Both the position numbers and the translations under genes were made by a program. Below are positions 51,933 through 59,024 of a DNA stretch of 64,000 nucleotides, piece by piece. The notes below the pieces were generated by a model that made no database searches, was not told where the DNA came from, and saw nothing but the letters and a program-made list of their open reading frames with translations. Source of the stretch: Chthonomonas sp. UBA2785 (GTDB taxonomy: Bacteria > Armatimonadota > Fimbriimonadia > Fimbriimonadales > Fimbriimonadaceae); NCBI GenBank assembly GCA_002352215.1, contig DEIB01000052.1, positions 1,343-65,342 on the forward strand, given 5' to 3'. The stretch's first letter is position 1. Every line of letters begins with the position of its first letter.

Positions 51933-53462
51933 TCAAACCACTCGCTTGCCGTCCACCAAACGGTGGAGGGCGAGCGGGTTCGCGTCTTGCAGTTCCGGCG
52001 GCAGCAGCGCCTCGGGCGCGTTTTGCCAGCACACCGGGCGACTCCATCGCTCGATCGCGCCGGAGCCTACACTGGTGCTACGGCCGTCGCTGGTGGCCGG
52101 GAACGGCCCGCCGTGGACGATGCTGTCACACACTTCCACGCCCGTCGGCACCTGATTAAAGAGCACCCGGCCCGCCTTGGTCGCGGCCACTTGAACCACC
52201 GGCTTGGCGGCTTCAAGGTCGGTCGGGGTGCCGTGGAACGACATCGTCAGCTGCCCACCCATGGCCCGGGCCACCGCTTCCGCTTCGGCCAAGTCCTGAG
52301 CGCGCACCCACACTGCACTCGGGCCAAAAATCTCCTCGTGGAGGTCGGGTTCGGCCACAAACTGCGCCGCCGTCACCTCAAAGAGGTGCGCGGGGCCATC
52401 GACAACCAGATTGACGCCATCCATTTGGTTACGTCGCTCCACGCCTTCGGAATATGCCTGGGCAATCCCTTCGGTCAGCATCGGCGTCGGCACAAAACCG
52501 GCCAGGCGCTGGGAAATCTCTTCCGCCCACACACTGGCTTCGCCAACTGTCACCAGCACGCCGGGGTTCGTGCAAAACTGCCCCACGCCCATCGTCAAGG
52601 CTCCCGCCAGTCGCTCGGCCAGGCCCGCCGGGTCACTTTGTAAAAGCTCCGGGAGCAAGAACGACGGGTTCACCGAGCCCATCTCGGCAAACACCGGAAT
52701 CGGCACCGGCCGCGCCGCCGCCCGCCGCATGAGGGCCGTGCCCCCACGGTAGCTACCCGTGAAGCCCACGCCCGCAATGGCCGGGTGGTCCACCAGCCAC
52801 TCGCCTACCTCAATGCCCTGGTCAAACAGCATCGAAAACACGCCCGGATGCACGCCCACGGCCTCCGCCGCGCGCACGATCGCCGCCCCCACCAGCGCAC
52901 TCACGCCGGGGTGCGCGGGGTGAACCTTCGTCACCACCGGGCAGCCCGCCGCCAGGGCCGAAGCGGTATCGCCCCCCGCCACGCTAAACGCGAGCGGGAA
53001 ATTGCTGGCCCCGAACACCGCCACCGGCCCGATGGCCACCCGCATGCTGCGCAGGTCCGGCTTCGGCAGGGGTTGCCGGTCGGGGAGAGCGTGGTCGATC
53101 CGGGCATCCACCCAGTGGCCTTCGCGAGCCACCCGCGCGAACATCCGCAGTTGGCCACAAGTCCGGCCCAGTTCGCCCCGGGCGCGGCCTTCGGGCAAGG
53201 CGGTTTCTGCCTGGTAGCGGGCCACAATCAACTCGGCGTCGGCTTCCAGTTCGGTGGCAATCCGCTCCAAGAACTTCGCCCGCACGGATGCCGAAGCCAA
53301 AGAACTGACTGCTTCCAGCGCCCCCCGGCACGCCGCGTCCACATCCTCCCGGGTCGCGACGACGAACGCCCCTTCCAGGGCACTCCCGTCGCGTCGGTCC
53401 ACCACCGAGAACGTCTTCTCCCCGCCACCCAGGCGGCCCGCCACCAAACTGCGCGTGTTCAT
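51933..53462 (-). CDS. 2,5-dioxovalerate (2-oxoglutarate semialdehyde) dehydrogenase
   Basis: A 509-residue aldehyde dehydrogenase of the NADP-dependent 2,5-dioxovalerate type. Catalytic Cys297 is in VGQFCTNPG, general base Glu260 in VFAEMGSVNP, Asn154 in GASNFPLAFS and Lys179 in VTKVHP. The AEMGSVNP/QFCTNPG pair is typical of this branch. It oxidises 2-oxoglutarate semialdehyde to 2-oxoglutarate, the last step of hydroxyproline degradation. It is the last gene of a five-gene minus-strand operon, 19 bases after the deaminase gene. Confidence 0.9.
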   Translation of the reverse strand: MNTRSLVAGRLGGGEKTFSVVDRRDGSALEGAFVVATREDVDAACRGALEAVSSLASASVRAKFLERIATELEADAELIVARYQAETALPEGRARGELGRTCGQLRMFARVAREGHWVDARIDHALPDRQPLPKPDLRSMRVAIGPVAVFGASNFPLAFSVAGGDTASALAAGCPVVTKVHPAHPGVSALVGAAIVRAAEAVGVHPGVFSMLFDQGIEVGEWLVDHPAIAGVGFTGSYRGGTALMRRAAARPVPIPVFAEMGSVNPSFLLPELLQSDPAGLAERLAGALTMGVGQFCTNPGVLVTVGEASVWAEEISQRLAGFVPTPMLTEGIAQAYSEGVERRNQMDGVNLVVDGPAHLFEVTAAQFVAEPDLHEEIFGPSAVWVRAQDLAEAEAVARAMGGQLTMSFHGTPTDLEAAKPVVQVAATKAGRVLFNQVPTGVEVCDSIVHGGPFPATSDGRSTSVGSGAIERWSRPVCWQNAPEALLPPELQDANPLALHRLVDGKRVV

Positions 53463-53481
53463 CTCCTTTAACCTACGCCGA

Positions 53482-54378
53482 TCAACCTACGTCAGGGCGG
53501 TTGGCCAGCGCGTGCTCAATCACGGCCACGGCCGCGGCTCGCTCCTCGCCCACCAGTTCCAGGCGCGGAGCGCGCACGGTTTCCGTGCCCATCCCCACCA
53601 TGGCCTGCGTCAGCTTGATGAGCTGCACAAACTTGGGCACCGTATCCAAGCGCAGCAACGGCAGGAACCAAGCGTAAAGGTCATCCACGCGCGGGTCGTT
53701 GGCCAGCGCCCACTCCCACAGACGCACGGATTCGCGCGGGAAGGCGTTCACCAGGCCCGCAATCCAGCCTCGGGCGCCGTTGCGCACGGCTTCTACCAGC
53801 ACGTCGTCCACCCCCACCAGAATGGCGAGACGGTCCCCCAGCAGGCGCTTGATCTCGGTTACGCGGCGCACGTCCGCACTCGATTCCTTGCAACTCACGA
53901 GGTTGGTGTGGAGCGAAGCCAATTCCGCCATTTGCTCCGGCACAAAGTCGGTCTTGTACGCAATCGGGTTGTTATAAAGCATGCACGGCAGCGGGGTGGC
54001 GCGGATCACCGCTTCCACGTGATAGCGCATCTCTCGCCAGTCCGTGCTGTAAACGTAGGGGGGCAACACCATGAAGCCCGCACAACCCAGATCGGCGGCA
54101 TCCCGGGCCAGGGTCACGGCTTCATCCGTGCTGAGGGCGCTGATACCCGGCACGATCGGGTAGTTCGGGAACGACTCCACCAGCGTCTTCAGAATCTGTC
54201 GCTTTTCTTCGCCGGTCAGGGTCGCGCCTTCACCCAGCGAGCCCAGCGGCACCACGCCGTGGCAGCCATTTTCCAGCTGCCAGCCCACGTGCTTGACCAA
54301 AAAGTCGTAATCCACGTCACCCGACGCGGTGAAGGGGGTGGTGATGGCCGGAAGAACGCCTTGCCAGGGAATATTCAT
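53482..54378 (-). CDS. DHDPS-family 1-pyrroline-4-hydroxy-2-carboxylate deaminase
   Basis: A 298-residue class I aldolase-fold enzyme. GSLGEGATLTGEEK (46-59), Tyr135 in MLYNNP and Schiff-base Lys164 in VSCKESS are the family signatures. The operon contains hydroxyproline epimerase, D-amino acid oxidase and semialdehyde dehydrogenase, so the expected reaction is deamination of 1-pyrroline-4-hydroxy-2-carboxylate to 2-oxoglutarate semialdehyde. Ordinary dihydrodipicolinate synthase or a sugar-acid aldolase is less likely in this setting. Confidence 0.87.
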   Translation of the reverse strand: MNIPWQGVLPAITTPFTASGDVDYDFLVKHVGWQLENGCHGVVPLGSLGEGATLTGEEKRQILKTLVESFPNYPIVPGISALSTDEAVTLARDAADLGCAGFMVLPPYVYSTDWREMRYHVEAVIRATPLPCMLYNNPIAYKTDFVPEQMAELASLHTNLVSCKESSADVRRVTEIKRLLGDRLAILVGVDDVLVEAVRNGARGWIAGLVNAFPRESVRLWEWALANDPRVDDLYAWFLPLLRLDTVPKFVQLIKLTQAMVGMGTETVRAPRLELVGEERAAAVAVIEHALANRPDVG

Positions 54379-54417
54379 CGCCGACTATCTTACTCAGCCC
54401 CCACCCTCTAGGGGCCG

Positions 54418-55650
54418 CTAGCGGTCTAGTCGGAACGCTTCCGGGTCAACACTAGGCCAATGCCCACCCATGAGGTCCGCGAGCATTCGCCCGGTTCCGG
54501 CCGCCAGGCTGATTCCCATCATCCCGTGCCCGGTGGCCACCCAGGCGTTGCCCAGGTTGGGCACGCGCCCGATGTAAGGCAAGCCGTCGGCGCTCAGCGG
54601 CCGCCATCCCGTCCACAGGGGTTGCTCCCAGTCCGCGGCGGCAAGCTCGGGGAACACCCGCTCCGCCCCCGCCCGGATGTGCGCCACCCGCGCCGGGTCC
54701 GGGGCCTGGTGCGTCGCGCCGATCTCCATGCCGCTGGTCACGCGCAGGGCGTTCCCCATCGGGGTCAGGCTCACGCGGTCTTCCACGAGGAGTGAGGGCG
54801 TCGTCAGCCGTGCCCCGCCGGGCAGGGTGTAGCCGTAGCCTCGCCCGGGCTGAATGGCCATATTCACGCCCAGGCTGCGCGCCATCCGGGCGGATTCAAA
54901 CCCCGAAGCCAGCACCACGTGGTCGGCGCTCATCGCGCCGTGGTTGGTCTTCACGCCGGTCCAGCGGTCGCCGCTCAGTTGCCAGCCCAGCACCTTTGTA
55001 TCGGAGACTAAATTCGATCCCAAAGAGTGCCGCATCGCCTGCACCCATTCGTGCGGAGCTACGTGAGCATCGTTGCCGAACCACACTCCACCTTCGCAGT
55101 GCACGTCCAGCCCGGGTTGTCGCCGCCGCACGCCGTCGGCGTCCAAAATCTCCACGTCCAGCCCCAGTCTCGCCCCCTGGTGCCCGACTTCGGCTTCCTC
55201 TTCCAGGCCATGCGCGGTGCGGGCAATCATCATCAGCCCTGCGCCGCCCGGGCGGGCCAGATTTGGAAAATCGTCCGCCCAGCGTTCCCATTGGTCGCGG
55301 CTGGCCAGGCTCAGCCGCAAGAGGGCCTGCGTGCGGGCTTGCTCATCCCCCGCCAGGCTGCTCAAGGTAAAGCGCGTCACCCACCCCAGCAGGTCGGCGT
55401 CGGGCCGCCACCGCACGGTCACCGGGGCTCCGCGCTTCAGCATCATGCGCAGGCCGGTCTTCAGGAACCCCATCGTTGCCAGCGGCACAAAGTGGCTGGG
55501 CACCAGCATGCCCGCGTTGCCGTGGCTCGTCCCCACCCCGTCGGCGGGGCCCTGCTCTAGCACGGTCACCTGCCAGCCGTCGCGCATCAGCTCGGCGGCC
55601 ACGCCCAGGCCCACCAGCCCCGCGCCCACCACAATCGCGGTGCGCTTCAC
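54418..55650 (-). CDS. FAD-dependent D-hydroxyproline oxidase/dehydrogenase
   Basis: A 410-residue D-amino acid oxidase family flavoprotein. The FAD motif is IVVGAGLVGLGVAAEL near the N-terminus. GTSHGNAGMLVPSHFVPL and the C-terminal GWRPLSADGLPYIGRV and WVATGHGMMGISLA are typical of the D-amino acid dehydrogenase/hydroxyproline oxidase group. It should convert cis-4-hydroxy-D-proline to 1-pyrroline-4-hydroxy-2-carboxylate. The start is GTG overlapping the epimerase TGA (GTGA), which rules out the longer upstream frame. The next gene starts 39 bases after its stop. Confidence 0.88.
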   Translation of the reverse strand: MKRTAIVVGAGLVGLGVAAELMRDGWQVTVLEQGPADGVGTSHGNAGMLVPSHFVPLATMGFLKTGLRMMLKRGAPVTVRWRPDADLLGWVTRFTLSSLAGDEQARTQALLRLSLASRDQWERWADDFPNLARPGGAGLMMIARTAHGLEEEAEVGHQGARLGLDVEILDADGVRRRQPGLDVHCEGGVWFGNDAHVAPHEWVQAMRHSLGSNLVSDTKVLGWQLSGDRWTGVKTNHGAMSADHVVLASGFESARMARSLGVNMAIQPGRGYGYTLPGGARLTTPSLLVEDRVSLTPMGNALRVTSGMEIGATHQAPDPARVAHIRAGAERVFPELAAADWEQPLWTGWRPLSADGLPYIGRVPNLGNAWVATGHGMMGISLAAGTGRMLADLMGGHWPSVDPEAFRLDR

Positions 55651-56576
55651 TCGGGCAGCCCCGCCACATAGGGGTCGTCCGGAGCAAAGTGGAGGGTGCT
55701 CTCCGCCGTCACCCAGGCGCGCCCCCGGATGCGGGGCACCCACCCCTCCGGGGTGCGGCGCACGGTGGCCGAAAACAGGCCACCCGTCACGCTCTCTTGC
55801 ACAAAGACCTGCCCTTCCGCGATCTGGCCATCTTCGGCCAGGCACGCCAGGTGGGCGCTGGTACCCGTGCCACAAGGCGAGCGATCGTCCGCCCCGCTGG
55901 GGCACAAAACGAACTTGCGCACGTCAATCGTGGGGTCGGCATGGGGCACGCAGATCTCCACGTGGTCAATCTCGCTCCCGTCATCCCCGGTGATCCCCTG
56001 GCGGTGCAGTTCATCGCGGATCAAAGATGTCATCCGCAATAGTTCTCTTCGATTGGCCGGGATCAACTCCACCGGCGATTCGTGCAGGATGTAGAACCAG
56101 TTCCCCCCGTACGCCACGTCCCCCGTGAACTCGCCGTAGCCCGGCACGGTAACTTTCACATCCTTCAGCGACCGCCGCGACGGGATGTTCTCAATCTCCA
56201 CGCTGCCATCCGGGTGCCGCCACGCCGTGATGCGCCCCACCGGGGTCATCAGGTGCCCTTCGCCGCTCTCCGGCCAGCGCCCCAGGTGCGCCAATGCCGT
56301 CACCACCCCGATGGTGCCGTGTCCGCACATCCCCAGCGGTCCGGCGGCATCAAAGTAGATCACGCCGGCCACCTCGTCGCCCTCGGCCGGCCGCAGCCAC
56401 GCCCCCACAAAGGCGTCGTAGCCACGCGGTTCGGCCACCACGCCCCGCACCCAATCCCACTGCTTCATGACCAAGCGCTGCTCGGCCAGCGTCCCCGTCA
56501 GGTCCGGATGGTCATCGAGGACGATCCGAGTGGGCTCGCCTTCGGTGTGCGTATCGAGGACGCGAAGTGACCGCAT
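55647..56576 (-). CDS. 4-hydroxyproline 2-epimerase (proline racemase family)
   Basis: A 309-residue proline racemase superfamily enzyme. Both active-site cysteines are present: Cys84 in GMCGHGTIG and Cys235 in SPCGTGTSA. Keeping both argues for an epimerase/racemase rather than the trans-3-hydroxyproline dehydratase, where one is Thr. It inverts C2 of trans-4-hydroxy-L-proline to give cis-4-hydroxy-D-proline for the oxidase encoded next. It is 19 bases after the PNPOx-like gene. Confidence 0.9.
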   Translation of the reverse strand: MRSLRVLDTHTEGEPTRIVLDDHPDLTGTLAEQRLVMKQWDWVRGVVAEPRGYDAFVGAWLRPAEGDEVAGVIYFDAAGPLGMCGHGTIGVVTALAHLGRWPESGEGHLMTPVGRITAWRHPDGSVEIENIPSRRSLKDVKVTVPGYGEFTGDVAYGGNWFYILHESPVELIPANRRELLRMTSLIRDELHRQGITGDDGSEIDHVEICVPHADPTIDVRKFVLCPSGADDRSPCGTGTSAHLACLAEDGQIAEGQVFVQESVTGGLFSATVRRTPEGWVPRIRGRAWVTAESTLHFAPDDPYVAGLPE

Positions 56577-56595
56577 CGCGCGAGTTTACGCGAAC

Positions 56596-57183
56596 CTAAG
56601 GCACTAGCCAATGCCCTTCCCAGTCCGCCCCGGTCCAGGTCCAGCCCGCTCGCCGGTGGCCGCTCACGCGGGTGTCCAGCCGGTCCAGCCGGTCAATCGT
56701 CGCCCGCAGCAGAGCAAAGTTCACCCGCCCTGCTTCGCTCTCATCCCTCGTGGGTTCTCGGTCCATCAACGCCAGCGGATAGCCCGGCCCGGGTTCGGCC
56801 AACTCGGAGCCTGGCCCCGCCGCCGCTAGGTAGCACCGCCGCGCAAGAGGCTTGGTGCGCGCCCAGGCGGCCTCTACGTCTTCCCCATCGGTCAAGAGCG
56901 AAACCGCCCCGTACATCCGCACCATGCATCCACTCGCCGCACTGTAGAACACCCACACGCTAGGCCCACCCGCCCGCGCCTGCTCGGCCTTGGGTGAGCG
57001 CGCATCCACATGGCATTGCAGCCTGCGCTGCCCCCGGTCGGCAAGCCGCAAGGTCACCACCCGCGCATCCACACCGGCCGCCCCCACCAGCGACAAGACA
57101 GGCAGGTGAAAGGGGTCGCGCCACTTGAGGGCCCCTCGTTCCACATCTCCCCAAGTTTCTTGGAGTAGCTCGGCCAGTTCCAC
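56596..57183 (-). CDS. Pyridoxamine 5'-phosphate oxidase-like flavoprotein
   Basis: A 195-residue protein with the split-barrel FMN-binding pattern: ARVVTLRLADRGQRRLQCHV, SPKAEQARAGGPSVWVFYSA, MVRMYGAVSLL and C-terminal GWTWTGADWEGHWLVP. It is related to PNPOx/heme-utilisation-type proteins but lacks a clear PLP-product motif, so true PdxH activity is doubtful. It is the first gene of the hydroxyproline operon. No promoter motif was certain in the 68 bases that separate it from the divergent pilin gene. Confidence 0.75.
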   Translation of the reverse strand: MELAELLQETWGDVERGALKWRDPFHLPVLSLVGAAGVDARVVTLRLADRGQRRLQCHVDARSPKAEQARAGGPSVWVFYSAASGCMVRMYGAVSLLTDGEDVEAAWARTKPLARRCYLAAAGPGSELAEPGPGYPLALMDREPTRDESEAGRVNFALLRATIDRLDRLDTRVSGHRRAGWTWTGADWEGHWLVP

Positions 57184-57251
57184 GCCTCATTTTGCCAAAA
57201 CCTAGTAAGTGTTCGGGAATCCCGCCGCCCAAGGGCTCCGACAACGGCAAT

Positions 57252-58349
57252 GTGAGAAGGATTCGATCGCGAAAGGCGGGCATTAGCCTCGTCGAGGTCG
57301 TGACGGCGACGGTGTGCGTGGGCATCTTGGGAGTGGCCACCATTGGCGGCACCACTGCCGCGAGCGCGCGCCTGGATGAATCGCTCCTGACCAAGCAAGG
57401 CGCATCGGTCATTCAAAACGAGTTGGAATCCCTAAAGACCGCCGGCCGCATGGCCACGCTCACGCCAAGGCTAGCGACTCGAGAAGTGACCCTCGGTCCG
57501 AACTCAGTAGGAACGCTCACCACAGACGTGCGCGGCGACATCCCTCCGCAGCTCGCCGCCTATCTCATCGAGGGTCTCGATGGTGAACCCGGGTCAATCT
57601 CAGCGCAGGACACGACCGAAGCCCACACCATGATTCTCCGGTCATTCGGCAACAATGACCTTACTCAGTGCCTCAGCTCAACGAAGCTCAATAGTGCGGG
57701 CGGTTTTGACATCTACTTCTCAGAACCACTTAACGACACGAACAGTGGCGCAGATCTCGTACCTGAACTCATTTTCTCCTCCATGGCGAGTGCCTGCGAC
57801 GTCACGGTGCAAGCGCTGGATTCAGAGGGCGAACTCATTGGTGTGCCGTTTGCAGTCGCTACCGGATTTACTTCGTCGACCCCCACGGGTTATGTGTCAG
57901 ACGGGCGAAGCAAAACGTTTGAAGTCGGCATTCTTGGACTTGATCTCTCGGAGACCTTCGAAGTCCAAAACGTCGCCGGGGTTCGGATCCTACTCAAAAC
58001 GAAGTTTACGTCATTCAAAGTCATTGGCCTGAACGGGGCCGACGTCAACTCGACTGTGGCTCCCACTTACGAAGTGAGCGGCCCCGGAACCACCGCCAAT
58101 ACTGCGGGTGCTCTGATGCTAAACGGCCTCAAGTTTGGAAGCGAGTCGAACAGCCACTTCATCTACCCCTCCCGGGTGGAAAACCTGAGCCTCGACGCCC
58201 CGCTAGGGCGCTTACGGTTCCTTAACCGCCCTTCCACCGTCTACGACGTGCTTATCAAGCTGGAGTTCGAGGCGCGGTCCATTGTCGGCCCGAAACCGCG
58301 AGAAATCAATGTCGAATCTGCTGTGCAATACGGCTCGGTCTACTTCTAA
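57252..58349 (+). CDS. Minor pilin-like protein (PilV-type leader)
   Basis: A 365-residue protein with prepilin leader RSRKAGISLVEVVTATVCVG: peptidase site G-ISLVE with Glu5, then a hydrophobic helix. The rest (about 60-365) is a large beta-rich, Ser/Thr-rich domain (FDIYFSEPLNDTNSGADLV, YEVSGPGTTANTAGALML) of unknown family. The GTG at 57252 gives a short leader; an upstream TTG at 57192 would lengthen it by 20 residues and is less likely. It is the first of three consecutive pilus-type genes. Confidence 0.78.
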   Translation: MRRIRSRKAGISLVEVVTATVCVGILGVATIGGTTAASARLDESLLTKQGASVIQNELESLKTAGRMATLTPRLATREVTLGPNSVGTLTTDVRGDIPPQLAAYLIEGLDGEPGSISAQDTTEAHTMILRSFGNNDLTQCLSSTKLNSAGGFDIYFSEPLNDTNSGADLVPELIFSSMASACDVTVQALDSEGELIGVPFAVATGFTSSTPTGYVSDGRSKTFEVGILGLDLSETFEVQNVAGVRILLKTKFTSFKVIGLNGADVNSTVAPTYEVSGPGTTANTAGALMLNGLKFGSESNSHFIYPSRVENLSLDAPLGRLRFLNRPSTVYDVLIKLEFEARSIVGPKPREINVESAVQYGSVYF

Positions 58350-58358
58350 GAAAATCCT

Positions 58359-59024
58359 ATGCGATCTCATAAGCGAAATCGAGGCTTTACCCTCACCGAA
58401 ACCGTCGTTACGGCGGCCCTCTCCACGGCCGTCATCGGGAGTTCGGCCGGGTTGTTTGCCTACACCGTTCGGCGAGTGCAAACGGAGTCCGTCGAGCTGG
58501 CTGTGGCCAGCCAGGCTCAAGAACTAGCTGACGAGATGACGCTCTTCATCCAGAACTGCAGCTACGCCCGTTTGGAGACCAGCGGCGACCAAACGACGCT
58601 ACTGGCCCTGGTGCCCACGAACGAAATTGACACTGATGGAGATGGCGTACCGGATACTCCTGGGCCTAGCTCGATAAGTCCATCCGGGCACGAACTTTAC
58701 AGTTCGACATCCTACGAGGGGTACTTGTGGACCGCTCCATCCGGTTCAACTCCTGGCATGATCCAGCGCCTTGTAAAGTCTGATAACAGCGATAGCGGCA
58801 GCGTATTGGTGATCAACGACCAATGGTCGAACCGGGACGGGAAGCCGCGCTGGAACCTCATCCGGAACGTCTCGTTTACGAATAACCCACTCCGTAAAGA
58901 GACTACGATCATGATCAGCGCCAGCGCGAATCTCTCAACCGGAGAAGCCACAGAATCTCTGAGCAATGGCAATTCGTCCGAATACACGCTTACCCGGGTG
59001 GTGAGCTGGGGGCTGAGTCAGTGA
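58359..59024 (+). CDS. Minor pilin-like protein (PilW-type leader)
   Basis: A 221-residue protein with leader MRSHKRNRGFTLTETVVTAA: peptidase site G-FTLTE with Glu5. The body contains VQTESVELAVASQAQELADE and a PilW-like pattern (GSVLVINDQWSNRDGKPRWN). It is nine bases after the previous stop, and its own stop overlaps the next start as GTGA. Minor pilins of this type prime assembly of type IV pili. Confidence 0.8.
   Translation: MRSHKRNRGFTLTETVVTAALSTAVIGSSAGLFAYTVRRVQTESVELAVASQAQELADEMTLFIQNCSYARLETSGDQTTLLALVPTNEIDTDGDGVPDTPGPSSISPSGHELYSSTSYEGYLWTAPSGSTPGMIQRLVKSDNSDSGSVLVINDQWSNRDGKPRWNLIRNVSFTNNPLRKETTIMISASANLSTGEATESLSNGNSSEYTLTRVVSWGLSQ

Noticed and set aside
57190..57200. TTTTG-C-CAAAA inverted repeat in the hydroxyproline/pilin divergent gap
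   Set aside because: Only five bases per arm and AT-rich; not reported as an operator without a second copy.
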